A stretch of 32,868 nucleotides of DNA from NCBI GenBank assembly GCA_023663705.1, contig JAMPGY010000012.1, forward strand, positions 1 through 32,868, written 5' to 3'. A model generated the notes under the pieces. That model was given only the letters and a program-made list of their open reading frames with translations, had not been told where the DNA came from and did no database searches. This DNA comes from Clostridium sp. Lineage in GTDB: Bacteria > Bacteroidota > Bacteroidia > Bacteroidales > Bacteroidaceae. Position 1 is the stretch's first letter; every line of letters begins with the position of its first letter. The position numbers and the translations under genes were made by a program. Shown piece by piece: positions 15,230 through 24,880 of the stretch.

Positions 15230-15244
15230 TGGGGGGGTGTGGGG
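15230..15244 (+). promoter_or_regulatory. Candidate MraZ operator (two TGGGN repeats)
   Basis: TGGGG at 15230-15234 and TGGGG at 15240-15244 are separated by exactly 5 bases, giving a 10-bp period. Known MraZ operators (Escherichia coli) are direct TGGGN repeats with 5-base spacers upstream of mraZ. A third, off-phase CGGG is at 15219-15222. The tract ends 8 bases before the -7 element, where bound protein would block RNA polymerase. Confidence 0.55.
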
Positions 15245-15252
15245 GATTTTAC

Positions 15253-15260
15253 TATCTTTG
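15253..15260 (+). promoter_or_regulatory. Promoter -7 element of mraZ and the dcw cluster
   Basis: TATCTTTG matches the Bacteroidetes -7 consensus, 33 bases before the mraZ ATG. The -33 position falls in the G-rich tract and has no TTTG, so the promoter may be weak without help or controlled through that tract. Confidence 0.7.
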
Positions 15261-15293
15261 AAGCCTAATTATAGTAATGTAACTAAATAACAG

Positions 15294-15770
15294 ATGCGTT
15301 TCATCGGGAACATAGATGCCAAAGCCGACACCAAGGGCAGGGTTTTCCTGCCGGCTGCCTTCCGCAAGATTTTGCAGACAGCCGGAGAGGAGGGGCTTAT
15401 CCTGCGCCGGGATATATTCCAGTCTTGCCTGGTGCTCTACCCCGAAAGCAGCTGGAACAGCCGGCTTGACGAACTAACCGCACGCACCCACCCGTTCGAC
15501 CGGAAAGGGCGCGAGTTGTTGCGCCGCTTTGTGGCCGACGCAGAACGCATCACGCTGGATGCAAGCGGCCGTCTGCTGCTGCCCAAACGCTACATGCAAG
15601 CCGCAGCCATCACACAAGACGTGCGCTTCATCGGCATGGACGACACCATAGAGATATGGGCACGGAAGGAGGCCGAACAACTCATCGGAGACAACGGCTC
15701 CCTGGGAGATGAACTGGAGAGCCTGATGACACCACTCACCCGCACAACAAATATCCCCCACGAATCATAG
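15294..15770 (+). CDS. mraZ: Transcriptional regulator MraZ
   Basis: The 158-residue protein has the two SpoVT/AbrB-like half-domains of MraZ, each with its signature: DTKGRVFLPAAFR (about 12-24) and DASGRLLLPKRYM (about 85-97). MraZ is a ring-shaped DNA-binding protein that represses or tunes the dcw operon of which it is the first gene, and it counteracts RsmH in some species. The spacing to rsmH is 7 bp. A pair of TGGGN direct repeats 49-63 bases upstream is a likely autoregulatory site. Length is slightly above the usual 143-152 because of a polar C-terminal tail. Confidence 0.95.
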   Translation: MRFIGNIDAKADTKGRVFLPAAFRKILQTAGEEGLILRRDIFQSCLVLYPESSWNSRLDELTARTHPFDRKGRELLRRFVADAERITLDASGRLLLPKRYMQAAAITQDVRFIGMDDTIEIWARKEAEQLIGDNGSLGDELESLMTPLTRTTNIPHES

Positions 15771-15777
15771 CAAAGAC

Positions 15778-16692
15778 ATGGAAGAAGCGATCTACCACAT
15801 ACCCGTATTACTCAAAGAGACCGTTGACGGGCTGAACATCAAACCGGACGGTGTGTATGCCGACATGACCTTCGGCGGCGGAGGCCACAGCCGGGAGATT
15901 CTGTCCCGATTGGGAGCGAACGGCCGTCTCTACAGTTTCGACCAGGACGAGGACGCCGAACAGAACATCGTGGACGACCCCCGGCTGACGTTTGTGCGCA
16001 GCAACTTCCGCTATCTGAAAAACTGGATGCGCTACCACGGTGTGGAGCAGTTGGACGGCGTGCTGGCCGACCTGGGGGTGTCCAGCCACCACTTCGATTC
16101 GGAGGACAGAGGATTCTCGTTCCGCTTTGACGGTGCACTGGACATGCGGATGAACAAAAGAGCCGGACGGACCGCTGCCGAACTGCTGAACACCTGCGAC
16201 GAGGATCGTCTGGCCGACGTGTTCTACCTCTATGGCGAACTGAAGAACAGCCGCCGCATTGCCGCCGCCATAGTGAAGAGCCGACGGGAACGGCCGATCG
16301 AACTGACCGGTGGCTTTCTGGAGATTCTCAAACCACTGTTCGGACGGGAGCGCGAGAAGAAAGAACTGGCCAAGGTGTTCCAAGCCCTGCGCATAGAGGT
16401 GAACCACGAGATGGAGGCACTGAAAGAGATGCTCAACGCAGCCACCGAACTATTGCGCCCCGGCGGACGCCTGTCGGTGCTGACCTACCACTCGCTGGAA
16501 GACCGCATCGTGAAAAACCTGATCCGGAGCGGCAACGTGGAGGGCAAAATCATACAAGACTTCTACGGACGCACCGACGCACCACTGAAAGCCGTGAACA
16601 ACAAAGTGATTGTGCCCGATGCCGACGAGCAGGAACACAACCCGAGAAGCCGGAGCGCCAAACTGCGCATCGCCGAAAAGAGAGAAGACTGA
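15778..16692 (+). CDS. rsmH: 16S rRNA (cytosine1402-N4)-methyltransferase
   Basis: The 304-residue protein (formerly MraW) methylates N4 of C1402 in the 16S rRNA decoding centre with S-adenosylmethionine. Motifs visible are the start HIPVLLKETVDGL, the SAM-binding DMTFGGGGHSREIL (about 29-42), LADLGVSSHHFDSEDRGFSF (near 95-115) and the late LTYHSLEDRIVKN. The C terminus ends NPRSRSAKLRIAEK, as usual for the family. It is the second gene of the dcw cluster, in its standard position after mraZ. There is 32 bp to the FtsL-like gene. Confidence 0.97.
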   Translation: MEEAIYHIPVLLKETVDGLNIKPDGVYADMTFGGGGHSREILSRLGANGRLYSFDQDEDAEQNIVDDPRLTFVRSNFRYLKNWMRYHGVEQLDGVLADLGVSSHHFDSEDRGFSFRFDGALDMRMNKRAGRTAAELLNTCDEDRLADVFYLYGELKNSRRIAAAIVKSRRERPIELTGGFLEILKPLFGREREKKELAKVFQALRIEVNHEMEALKEMLNAATELLRPGGRLSVLTYHSLEDRIVKNLIRSGNVEGKIIQDFYGRTDAPLKAVNNKVIVPDADEQEHNPRSRSAKLRIAEKRED

Positions 16693-16724
16693 ACATTCAC
16701 CATGAGCCGCAAAAAGGAGAAGAG

Positions 16725-17255
16725 ATGAAAGACGAACAGACTAATCCGATAGAAGATCCCGATCTGGAAACAGAGATATTGACCGGTGCGCCTGTGCCCG
16801 ACGACACGGAACCGGCCGGACAAGCCCCGGACACGCCAGACCAGGAAACCGATGAAGAGACCGACAGCCAACAAGGATCCGGCTCCGCCGTGGAAAAATT
16901 CGCCCGCAACGAAGAGGCCGAACAGCAACATTCCAACCTGTCCCTGCGCGAGATCCTGGGTGGAGACATCCTCACCGGAGAGTGGCTGAGAAGGCAAATG
17001 GGACTCATCGTGCTGTGCTGCGTGTTTGTCATCATCTACATCACCAACCGCTACTCCGCCGAGCAGGAGATCATCGAAATCGAACGGCTGAAAGTGGAAT
17101 TGCAGGAAATCAAATACCGGGCGCTGACCCGCTCCAGCGAACTGACCGTAAAGAGCCGGCAAAGTCAGATTGAAGAATACCTGAAAAAGACCAACGACAG
17201 CACCCTGAATGCACCCAAAGAACCACCTTACCGCATAACCAGACAAGCAGAATGA
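16725..17255 (+). CDS. FtsL-like divisome protein with acidic N-terminal extension
   Basis: The 176-residue protein has a single membrane segment (about 92-108, MGLIVLCCVFVIIYITN) followed by a charged coiled-coil helix (about 109-155), the layout of Bacteroidetes FtsL, which joins FtsQ and FtsB-like partners to activate FtsW and the septal PBP. The cytoplasmic N-terminal part (about 1-88) is strongly acidic and low in complexity (many Asp, Glu, Thr, Pro), much longer than the E. coli cytoplasmic tail. Its position between rsmH and the PBP gene is the classical ftsL slot. The stop overlaps the PBP start by ATGA. The symbol is withheld because identity rests on position and topology. Confidence 0.8.
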   Translation: MKDEQTNPIEDPDLETEILTGAPVPDDTEPAGQAPDTPDQETDEETDSQQGSGSAVEKFARNEEAEQQHSNLSLREILGGDILTGEWLRRQMGLIVLCCVFVIIYITNRYSAEQEIIEIERLKVELQEIKYRALTRSSELTVKSRQSQIEEYLKKTNDSTLNAPKEPPYRITRQAE

Positions 17256-19405
17256 ACAACAACAAGAATATAAACCAGCGTTTTTTCGTCGTTATCGTAC
17301 TGATGAGCCTTGGGGGGCTCTTCATCTTCGGCAACGCGTGCTATCTGGTGCTGGCAGAGAGCGGCTACTGGGAAGAAGTAAGCAAACAACTGGTGAAAGA
17401 GAATGTGCCCATCCCGGCCAACCGGGGCAATATCCTGTCCTCCGACGGTCAACTGATGACCAGTTCGCTGCCGGAATATAAGATCTACATGGACTTTATC
17501 GCCAGCGACAAGGATACGGCTGCAGCCGCCCGGCTGCAACAGTGGCGCGACTCCATGCTGACCACCAAGATGGACTCCATCTGCGATGGTCTGCATCGGA
17601 TTTTCCCGGACGTGAGTGCCAAAGAGTTCCGGCAACGATTGGAGAAAGGCCGCAAACTGAAACGCCGCAACTGGCTGGTCTACAAGAAGCGAATTTCCTA
17701 CATCCAATATAAAGATTGCAAAGAGCTCCCCCTCTTCCGGGAGAAACCGTTCAAAGGCGGCTTCTACACCGAAGAGTTCAACCAGCGCAAGAAACCGTTC
17801 GGTTCGTTGGCCACCCGCACCTTGGGCGCACTGTATGCCAGCAAAGACTCGGCCCGCAACGGCTTGGAACTGGCCTACGACTCCATCCTGAGAGGACAAG
17901 CCGGAACCTCCCACCGGGCCAAAGTGCGCAACAAATGGCTGAGCCTGGTGGACAAACCGCCCGTAGACGGCAACGACATCGTGTCCACCATCGACATCTC
18001 GATGCAGGACGCGGCGGAAAAAGCCCTGATAAGGAAGCTGAAAGAAATAGGCGGCGATGTGGGCGTGGTGGTACTCATGGAGGTGGCCACCGGAGATGTG
18101 AAAGCCATTGTGAATATGACCAAGTGCTCGGACGGCGTGTATCGCGAGGTGAAGAACAACGCCGTGTCGGACATGATGGAACCGGGATCCACATTCAAGA
18201 CCGCATCCATCATGGTGGCGCTCGAAGACAAGAAGATAACCAAAAACGACTTCATCGAGACCGGCAACGGACAATGGAACATGCACGGCCGCGTGATGAA
18301 AGACCACAACTGGCGCCGAGGCGGATACGGCCAGATCAGCATACCCGAGGTGCTGATGTATTCGTCCAACATCGGTGTGAGCCGCGTAATTGACGATCAT
18401 TACAAGGATCACCCCGAACAGTTTGTGGACGGACTGTATCGCGAAGGCGTGGGCATCCCCCTCGATCTGGCCCTGCCGGGAAGCGGTAAACCCAACGTGC
18501 GCCGTCCGAAAAAGGACGGTAGCAACTGGTCGAAGACGGCATTACCCTGGATGAGCATCGGATACGAGACACAGATTCCACCCATCTATACGGTGACCTT
18601 CTACAATGCCATCGCCAATGGTGGGAAAATGGTGAAACCACGCTTTGTGAAAGCCGAGATGAGAAACGGCGAAATCGTGAGGGAATTCCCGGTGGAAGTC
18701 ATCAAAGAGCGCATCTGCTCGCCCTCCACGCTCAAGGATATTCAGGAGATACTGGAGCTGGTGGTGAGCAAAGGACTGGGCAAAAAAGCCGGCTGCAAAC
18801 AGTTCAAGGTGTCCGGCAAGACCGGTACGGCCCAGGTGGCACAAGGCGGTGGCTATCACTCGGGAGCCATGAAATATCTGGTAAGTTTCTGCGGCTACTT
18901 CCCGTCGGATGCCCCCCGATACAGCTGCATTGTCGCCATCCAGAAGTCCGGTCTGCCCGCCTCCGGCGGCGGACAGTGCGGTCCGGTGTTCAGCGAAATT
19001 GCCCAGGCCGTCATGGTAAAAGGGGTTTACCGGGATGCAGCAGAAGCGACAGACTCCGCCTCGGTGTTTGTACCGGACGTACTCAACGGCAATCTGACGG
19101 CCACGCGCGAAGTGCTGCGCACGCTGAACATCAAACAACATCAGGACTGGCAGGACGATGACATCAACGGAACCGTGTGGGGCGAGAGCCGAAACAACGG
19201 AAACAACGTGTCGCTGAAACGCAACAACACACCCCTCACATTGGTGCCGGACGTGAGCGGTATGGGAGCACGGGATGCCGTATACGCTCTGGAGCAGCGC
19301 GGACTGCACGTCCGTCTGAAAGGCAGCGGACGGGTGGTGAAACAGAGCATTGCCCCACACACTAAAGTGAACAAAGGAAAGCAAATAAACTTAGAACTGA
19401 AATAA
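17252..19405 (+). CDS. ftsI: Septal penicillin-binding protein (FtsI/PBP3 type) with C-terminal PASTA
   Basis: The 717-residue class B PBP cross-links septal peptidoglycan. After a short N terminus it has one membrane segment (about 10-32), a pedestal/dimerisation region (about 45-240) and a transpeptidase domain. The catalytic motifs are S313-T-F-K316, S371-S-N373 and K523-T-G525. The C terminus carries a PASTA-like segment [15 protein letters not shown] and a clearer PASTA domain [18 protein letters not shown] (about 663-717). PASTA is common in Gram-positive PBP2x-type enzymes and in Bacteroidetes FtsI, but absent in the E. coli protein. Translation is coupled to the ftsL-like gene. Confidence 0.93.
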   Translation: MNNNKNINQRFFVVIVLMSLGGLFIFGNACYLVLAESGYWEEVSKQLVKENVPIPANRGNILSSDGQLMTSSLPEYKIYMDFIASDKDTAAAARLQQWRDSMLTTKMDSICDGLHRIFPDVSAKEFRQRLEKGRKLKRRNWLVYKKRISYIQYKDCKELPLFREKPFKGGFYTEEFNQRKKPFGSLATRTLGALYASKDSARNGLELAYDSILRGQAGTSHRAKVRNKWLSLVDKPPVDGNDIVSTIDISMQDAAEKALIRKLKEIGGDVGVVVLMEVATGDVKAIVNMTKCSDGVYREVKNNAVSDMMEPGSTFKTASIMVALEDKKITKNDFIETGNGQWNMHGRVMKDHNWRRGGYGQISIPEVLMYSSNIGVSRVIDDHYKDHPEQFVDGLYREGVGIPLDLALPGSGKPNVRRPKKDGSNWSKTALPWMSIGYETQIPPIYTVTFYNAIANGGKMVKPRFVKAEMRNGEIVREFPVEVIKERICSPSTLKDIQEILELVVSKGLGKKAGCKQFKVSGKTGTAQVAQGGGYHSGAMKYLVSFCGYFPSDAPRYSCIVAIQKSGLPASGGGQCGPVFSEIAQAVMVKGVYRDAAEATDSASVFVPDVLNGNLTATREVLRTLNIKQHQDWQDDDINGTVWGESRNNGNNVSLKRNNTPLTLVPDVSGMGARDAVYALEQRGLHVRLKGSGRVVKQSIAPHTKVNKGKQINLELK

Positions 19406-19421
19406 AGACTCTAAAACGAGA

Positions 19422-20882
19422 ATGGGCATGAAATTAGACGCTCTTTTAGCCTCCGTTGACACCATCAAGGTGCTCGGAGACGCCCGGATAAACATTACAG
19501 ACGTGAACATCGACTCACGCCAGGTGACAGAAGGAAATCTGTTTATAGCCGTAAAAGGCACACAGGCCGATGGACACGCCTTCATCCCTAAAGCCATAGA
19601 GAAAGGTGCCAAAGCTGTTTTGTGTGAAATCCTTCCCGAAAAACCGAAGGAAGACATCACCTACATACAGGTGGCTGACACCGAGGCCGTCACAGGCACG
19701 GTGGCCACCATTTTCTACGGCAACCCAACAAGTCGTCTGAAATTGATTGGCGTGACTGGGACGAACGGCAAAACCACCATCGCCACCTTATTATATAATA
19801 TGTTCCGCAAGTTCGGACACAAATGCGGCTTGTGCTCCACTGTGTGCAACTACATCGACGGCGAAGCACTGCCCACGGAACACACCACCCCCGACCCCAT
19901 CACCCTGAACCGCCTGTTGGGACGTATGGCCGATGCGGGCTGCACACATGCCTTCATGGAGGTCAGTTCCCACTCTGTGGCTCAGAAACGTATCGGCGGA
20001 CTGAAATTCGCCGGCGGCATATTCACCAACCTGACACGCGACCATCTGGATTATCACAAGACATTCGCCAACTACCGGGATGCAAAAAAAGCCTTCTTCG
20101 ACGGCCTGTCGGAAGATGCTTTTGCAATCATCAACGCCGACGACAAGAACGGACGGGTGATGGTGCAGAACACCCACGCACGGGTTCTCACCTATTCGTT
20201 GCACGGCATGGCCGACTTCACGGCCAATATCCTGGAGGAATCGTTTGAAGGTATGTATCTGGACATCAACGGACGCGAGGTAAGCGTTCCGTTCATCGGC
20301 CGCTTCAACGTGTCAAACCTTCTGGCTGTATACGGTGCCGCCGTCAGCCTGGGCAAATCGGCCGAGGACGTGCTGGTGGTGCTGAGCACTCTGCAACCCG
20401 TCAACGGACGTTTCGAGACCATCCGTTCGGCCAACAACGTGACGGCCATCGTCGACTATGCCCATACCCCGGACGCTCTGGAGAATGTGCTGGGCACCGT
20501 CAATGAGATACTGCGCCACCGGGGAGAAATCATCACCGTATGCGGCGCAGGCGGCAACCGCGACAAGGGCAAGCGACCGCTCATGGCACAGGAAGCCGCC
20601 AGACAGAGCGACCGTGTCATCATCACGAGTGACAACCCACGCTTCGAGGAACCGCAGGATATCATCAATGATATGCTGGATGGACTGGACGGCGAACAGA
20701 TGAAAAAGGTACTGTCCATCACAGACCGCCGCGAAGCCATACGCACCGCATGCATGCTGGCCAAGCCGGGCGACGTGATTCTTGTGGCCGGCAAGGGGCA
20801 CGAGGATTATCAGGACGTGAAAGGGGTGAAACACCACTTCGACGACCATGAAGTGATCCGCGAAGCTTTTGCGGCACGCTAA
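19422..20882 (+). CDS. murE: UDP-MurNAc-L-Ala-D-Glu--diaminopimelate ligase MurE
   Basis: The 486-residue Mur ligase adds the third stem residue in the cytoplasm. The ATP-binding GTNGKTT has Lys117, the central domain includes [14 protein letters not shown], and the C-terminal domain contains D404-N-P-R407, the motif diagnostic for meso-diaminopimelate (rather than lysine) ligases. The peptidoglycan is therefore predicted to be mDAP type, as usual for Bacteroidales. Two in-frame starts (19422 and 19428) are 6 bases apart; either is plausible. It lies 16 bp after ftsI and 23 bp before mraY. Confidence 0.96.
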   Translation: MGMKLDALLASVDTIKVLGDARINITDVNIDSRQVTEGNLFIAVKGTQADGHAFIPKAIEKGAKAVLCEILPEKPKEDITYIQVADTEAVTGTVATIFYGNPTSRLKLIGVTGTNGKTTIATLLYNMFRKFGHKCGLCSTVCNYIDGEALPTEHTTPDPITLNRLLGRMADAGCTHAFMEVSSHSVAQKRIGGLKFAGGIFTNLTRDHLDYHKTFANYRDAKKAFFDGLSEDAFAIINADDKNGRVMVQNTHARVLTYSLHGMADFTANILEESFEGMYLDINGREVSVPFIGRFNVSNLLAVYGAAVSLGKSAEDVLVVLSTLQPVNGRFETIRSANNVTAIVDYAHTPDALENVLGTVNEILRHRGEIITVCGAGGNRDKGKRPLMAQEAARQSDRVIITSDNPRFEEPQDIINDMLDGLDGEQMKKVLSITDRREAIRTACMLAKPGDVILVAGKGHEDYQDVKGVKHHFDDHEVIREAFAAR

Positions 20883-20905
20883 CCATCAATCTATATTCCA
20901 AAGAC

Positions 20906-22171
20906 ATGCTATACTATATCTTCAGACATTTGGACGAAAACGGTGTGCCCGGTACCCATATCTGGACCTATATCTCGTTTCGTTCCCTGTTGGCCCTCAT
21001 TCTGTCGCTCATCATATCCGTGTGGCTGGGCGAATACTTTATCCGCTGGATGAAACGCCACCACGCCAGCGAAGCACAGCGGGATGCCTCCATCGACCCC
21101 TACGGGGTGGACAAGAAGGACGTTCCCACCATGGGCGGACTCATCATCCTGATCTCCATTCTGGTGCCTTGTCTGCTGGTGGGCAGACTGCGCAATATCT
21201 ACATGATACTGATGCTCGTCACTACCGTATGGCTGGGCATATTGGGCTTCGTCGACGACTACATCAAGATGAAAATCACCAAGGACGGACTGCGCCCACT
21301 GTATAAGCTCATCGGGCAGACACTGCTGGGACTGACCATCGGCCTGACCTTGTGGCTGAGTCCGGATGCCGTCATCCGCGAAAACATCTCCATCCAAAAG
21401 AAAGGCAACTCGGAAATCGTGGTCCACAAGAGTGAAAAAGTAAAATCCACCATCACCACCATCCCGTTTGTCAAGAACAACAATCTGAGCTACACCGAGA
21501 TCATGGGATTCTGCGGAAAATACAAATATGCTGCCGGTTGGGCACTGTTCGTCGTCATGACCACCCTTGTGGTGGTGGCCGTATCCAACGGTTCCAATCT
21601 AAACGACGGCATGGACGGCATGGCAGCGGGCAACTCGGCCATTATCGGCGTAGCGCTGGGCATACTGGCGTATGTGTCCAGCCACATTGAATACGCCAGC
21701 TATCTGAACATCATGTATATCCCCGAGTCGCAAGAACTGGTGATTTTCATCTGCGCCTTTGTGGGCGCACTGATCGGCTTCCTGTGGTACAATGCCTATC
21801 CGGCCCAGGTGTTCATGGGTGACACCGGAAGCCTGGCCATTGGCGGCATCATTGCCGTCACCGCCATCATCATCCACAAGGAGCTGCTCATCCCCATCCT
21901 TTGCTTTGTATTCTTTATGGAAAGCCTCAGCGTCATGCTGCAGATGAACTACGCCCGATGGGGAAACAAGCGGGGCAAGAAACTGCGTGTGTTCAAGCGT
22001 GCCCCCATACACGACACATTCCGCGTGAAACCCGGACAACTGGCTCCGGATGTGCACGTACTGGTCAACTGGCCGAAAGGGTGCTGGCTGGAGTCCAAGA
22101 TCACCGTCCGGTTCTGGATCATCACCATCATGTTGGCAGCACTGGCCATTATTACATTAAAAATCAGGTAG
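20906..22171 (+). CDS. mraY: Phospho-MurNAc-pentapeptide translocase MraY
   Basis: The 421-residue polytopic membrane protein transfers phospho-MurNAc-pentapeptide to undecaprenyl phosphate, forming lipid I. Conserved motifs include KKDVPTMGG (near 70), FVDDYIKMK (near 115), SNGSNLNDGMDGMAAG (near 230) and GDTGSLAIGG (near 305), together with the late APIHDTF segment. About ten membrane helices are recognisable. It is longer than the E. coli enzyme (360), mainly through an insertion of about 50 residues with polar and lysine-rich sequence between membrane segments near 155-200, a feature I believe is common in Bacteroidetes MraY. Confidence 0.96.
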   Translation: MLYYIFRHLDENGVPGTHIWTYISFRSLLALILSLIISVWLGEYFIRWMKRHHASEAQRDASIDPYGVDKKDVPTMGGLIILISILVPCLLVGRLRNIYMILMLVTTVWLGILGFVDDYIKMKITKDGLRPLYKLIGQTLLGLTIGLTLWLSPDAVIRENISIQKKGNSEIVVHKSEKVKSTITTIPFVKNNNLSYTEIMGFCGKYKYAAGWALFVVMTTLVVVAVSNGSNLNDGMDGMAAGNSAIIGVALGILAYVSSHIEYASYLNIMYIPESQELVIFICAFVGALIGFLWYNAYPAQVFMGDTGSLAIGGIIAVTAIIIHKELLIPILCFVFFMESLSVMLQMNYARWGNKRGKKLRVFKRAPIHDTFRVKPGQLAPDVHVLVNWPKGCWLESKITVRFWIITIMLAALAIITLKIR

Positions 22172-22194
22172 AGTAACATATAACGGTACAGGTT

Positions 22195-23529
22195 ATGGCA
22201 AAAAGAATTGTTATTTTAGGAGCAGCCGAAAGCGGCGTGGGTGCCGCCATCCTGGCACAGAAGAAAGGATTCGACGTTTTCGTCTCAGACAAAGGCGCCA
22301 TCAAAGAGCACTACAAACAGATGCTCAACGAAAGAAACATACCCTGGGAGGAGTTTCAACACACGGAAGGACTCATCCTGAATGCCGATGAAATCATCAA
22401 GAGCCCGGGTATTCCGGAAGACTCTCCGATGGTGGTGGAAGTGAAAAAGAGGGACATTCCGGTCATCTCGGAAATCGAGTTTGCCGGACGCTACACCCGG
22501 GCAAAAATGATCTGCATCACGGGCAGCAACGGAAAAACCACCACCACCTCGCTCATCTATCACCTGCTGAAAGAGGCCGGTTACAACGTGGGACTGGCCG
22601 GCAACATCGGCCAAAGCCTCGCGCTGCAGGTAGCCGAACACGACTATGACTATTACGTTATCGAGCTGAGCAGTTTCCAATTGGACAACATGTATCGCTT
22701 CCGCGCCAACATTGCCGTGCTCCTCAACATCACTCCGGATCATCTGGACCGCTACGGCAACAAGATGCAAAACTATGTGGATGCCAAAATGAGAATTCTG
22801 CAAAACCAGACCGAAGACGACGCCTTCATCTATTGGGCCGACGACCCCATCATCCGGGAAGAACTGAAAAAATACGGCATCAAAGCACATGTATGTCCAT
22901 TCTCCCTGGTGAGCAAAGAAGGTATGATCGGCTACATCGCCGACGGCCACTACACCTTGGATACCCCCACCCCCTTCAACATGGAACAGGAAGACCTGTC
23001 GCTGCACGGCAAACACAACATGTACAACTCATTGGCCGCTGGAATATCGGCAAAACTGGCCGGCATACGCGATGAAGTGCTGCGCCAGGGACTGGCAGAC
23101 TTCGAGGGGGTGGAACACCGCCTGGAGAAGGCCGGTTGCGTGAGAGGCGTGGAATACATCAACGACTCCAAAGCCACCAATGTGGATGCCTGCTGGTATG
23201 CGCTGGAGAGCATGACCCGCCCCACAATCCTCATCATAGGCGGCAAAGATAAAGGCAACGACTACAACGCCATCGCCGAACTGGTGAAGAAGAAATGCAA
23301 AGCATTGGTCTTTCTGGGAGCGGACAACAGTAAACTGCACGCCTTTTTCGACAGCTTCGGTCTGCCCATCGCCGACACGCACGGGATGCAGGAGTGCATA
23401 GAAGCCTGCAATCGCATGGCCGAACCGGGAGACACCGTTCTGCTGAGTCCCTGCTGCGCCAGCTTCGACCTATTCAAAAACATGGAAGACAGAGGCGACC
23501 AGTTCAAAGCCCTTGTGCGCAACCTATAA
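22195..23529 (+). CDS. murD: UDP-MurNAc-L-alanine--D-glutamate ligase MurD
   Basis: The 444-residue cytoplasmic ligase adds D-glutamate to UDP-MurNAc-L-alanine. The N-terminal Rossmann region starts IVILGAAESGVGAAILA, the ATP-binding motif GSNGKTTTT has Lys114, the middle domain has NITPDHLDRYG, and the C-terminal domain has YINDSKATNVDA and LLSPCCASFDLF, all typical of MurD. Length is normal. It lies 23 bp after mraY and 35 bp before ftsW, within the dcw operon. Confidence 0.96.
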   Translation: MAKRIVILGAAESGVGAAILAQKKGFDVFVSDKGAIKEHYKQMLNERNIPWEEFQHTEGLILNADEIIKSPGIPEDSPMVVEVKKRDIPVISEIEFAGRYTRAKMICITGSNGKTTTTSLIYHLLKEAGYNVGLAGNIGQSLALQVAEHDYDYYVIELSSFQLDNMYRFRANIAVLLNITPDHLDRYGNKMQNYVDAKMRILQNQTEDDAFIYWADDPIIREELKKYGIKAHVCPFSLVSKEGMIGYIADGHYTLDTPTPFNMEQEDLSLHGKHNMYNSLAAGISAKLAGIRDEVLRQGLADFEGVEHRLEKAGCVRGVEYINDSKATNVDACWYALESMTRPTILIIGGKDKGNDYNAIAELVKKKCKALVFLGADNSKLHAFFDSFGLPIADTHGMQECIEACNRMAEPGDTVLLSPCCASFDLFKNMEDRGDQFKALVRNL

Positions 23530-23564
23530 TCCTATCCCCGAGAATCCGATAAGCAACAGCAACT

Positions 23565-24782
23565 ATGGCCTTTTCGACTCAAAATCTTAAAAAGACGTCC
23601 CTATTCGAGGGGGACAAAGTCATTTGGATGATTCTGTTTTTCCTCAGTCTCATCTCAATCATGGAAGTGTACAGCGCTTCCAGCAACATGAGTTACCAAA
23701 CCGGTTACTACTGGAAACCCATCCTCCAGCATGCAGGCTATCTGTTCATCGGATTGATAACCACGATTGTGGTACAGAAGATACATTGCCGTTATTTCAA
23801 GCTGATTCCCATCGTGTTCATTCCGGTATCAGTGCTGATGCTGATTTTTGCCCTGTTCACTGAAAGGGTAAACGACGCCTCACGTTGGGTGGGTTATGGC
23901 AGTGTGAGTTTCCAGCCGTCCGAAATAGCCAAAGGTACCCTTATCGCCTCCGCCGCACTGATTCTGTCGAGCATGCGCGACGAACACGGAGCGCAGCCCC
24001 GCGCCTTCAAGTGGATCATGGGACTGTCTGTCGTCATCTGTGGTCTGATTGCCCCGGAAAACTTCTCCACTGCCGCCATGACCTTTCTGGTAATTCTGAT
24101 GATGATGTTTATCGGCAAAGTACCTTGGAAACAATTGGGCTCTCTGCTGGGTATTATCGCCATCAGCGTGTTCTCGTTCTATTCACTGCTGAAATACACA
24201 CCTGAATCTACATTGCAAAGTGCGAGTGAGCTACCCGGCCTACACCGTCTTCCCACCTGGTCCGGCCGTCTGCGCAACCACACCACCACGCCGGAAGACG
24301 CGAGCCAGTACAACATCCAGAAGAACGCACAGGTCGCGCATGCCAAGATTGCCATCGCTACCTGCGGAGGCACGGGTAAAGGACCGGGCAACTCGGTTGC
24401 CCGAGATTTCCTGCCGCAATCGTTCTCCGACTTCATCTATGCGATAGTCATCGAGGAACTGGGACTGGCGGGTGGATTTTTCGTCCTGTTCCTCTATGTG
24501 GTGCTGCTCTTCCGAACAGCCCGTATAGCCGGACGATGCGAACGGAATTTTCCGGCATTTCTGGCTCGTGGACTGGCCCTGATGCTGGTCACACAGGCAC
24601 TGATCAATATGGCTGTGGCTGTGGGGGTATTCCCGGTCACCGGCCAGCCCCTCCCCCTCATCAGCAAAGGCGGAACCTCCACCATCATCAACTGCGCCTA
24701 TCTGGGTGTGATACTGAGTGTGAGCCGTTCCGCCAAAAAACGGGAACCGGAAGAAGACGCAATGCAAACTGTAAACACTTGA
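23565..24782 (+). CDS. ftsW: Septal peptidoglycan glycosyltransferase FtsW
   Basis: The 405-residue SEDS-family membrane protein polymerises lipid II at the septum together with the PBP encoded upstream. About ten membrane segments are visible; the signatures are the SRWVGYGSVSFQPSEIAKG loop (near 105-123), GPGNSVARDFLPQSFSDF (near 275-292), EELGLAGG (near 298-305) and the late GQPLPLISKGGTS with NCAYLGVILSVSR. The N-terminal cytoplasmic part is short (about 20 residues). Its position between murD and murG is canonical. The symbol follows gene position; RodA is the paralogous alternative. Confidence 0.94.
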   Translation: MAFSTQNLKKTSLFEGDKVIWMILFFLSLISIMEVYSASSNMSYQTGYYWKPILQHAGYLFIGLITTIVVQKIHCRYFKLIPIVFIPVSVLMLIFALFTERVNDASRWVGYGSVSFQPSEIAKGTLIASAALILSSMRDEHGAQPRAFKWIMGLSVVICGLIAPENFSTAAMTFLVILMMMFIGKVPWKQLGSLLGIIAISVFSFYSLLKYTPESTLQSASELPGLHRLPTWSGRLRNHTTTPEDASQYNIQKNAQVAHAKIAIATCGGTGKGPGNSVARDFLPQSFSDFIYAIVIEELGLAGGFFVLFLYVVLLFRTARIAGRCERNFPAFLARGLALMLVTQALINMAVAVGVFPVTGQPLPLISKGGTSTIINCAYLGVILSVSRSAKKREPEEDAMQTVNT

Positions 24783-24853
24783 ATCAGGGGGACCAATCAC
24801 CATTATATTAAATAAAAAATACAGCCATTCCGACAACATAACGGATTTATTGC

Positions 24854-24861
24854 TATATTTG
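24854..24861 (+). promoter_or_regulatory. Possible internal promoter before murG
   Basis: TATATTTG matches the Bacteroidetes -7 consensus and lies 19 bases before the murG ATG, in the widest gap of the cluster apart from its ends (98 bases). No TTTG is present at the -33 distance, so the evidence is partial. It could give murG-to-ftsZ transcription independent of the mraZ promoter. Confidence 0.5.
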
Positions 24862-24880
24862 CCTTTTAAACACGGAATGT

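Larger units (their letters stand above)
14693..15293. other. 601-bp intergenic region between surface operon and dcw cluster
   Basis: This divergent gap holds no convincing gene; its frames are short, lack family resemblance and differ in character from the neighbours. Next to the surface operon are A-rich sequence and nested short inverted repeats: GGTAAAA 14762-14768 with TTTTACC 14777-14783, ATGGT 14771-14775 with ACCAT 14781-14785, and ACGGTA 14793-14798 with TACCGT 14802-14807. In the middle the motif CCGTCCGCACA occurs twice (about 15036-15056). The last 75 bases hold the mraZ promoter and G-rich operator-like tract. Confidence 0.6.

Noticed and set aside
15219-15245. G-quadruplex in the mraZ upstream region
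   Set aside because: The G runs (3, 7 and 5) could form one by splitting the 7-base run, but the exact 10-bp TGGGN spacing next to mraZ makes a protein-binding site the better explanation.
17228-18412. Long minus-strand open frame (394 codons) opposite the septal PBP gene
   Set aside because: It lies antisense to a gene with all catalytic motifs in place, has no recognisable domain and is rich in His/Val/Gly as expected from a shadow of GC-rich coding DNA.
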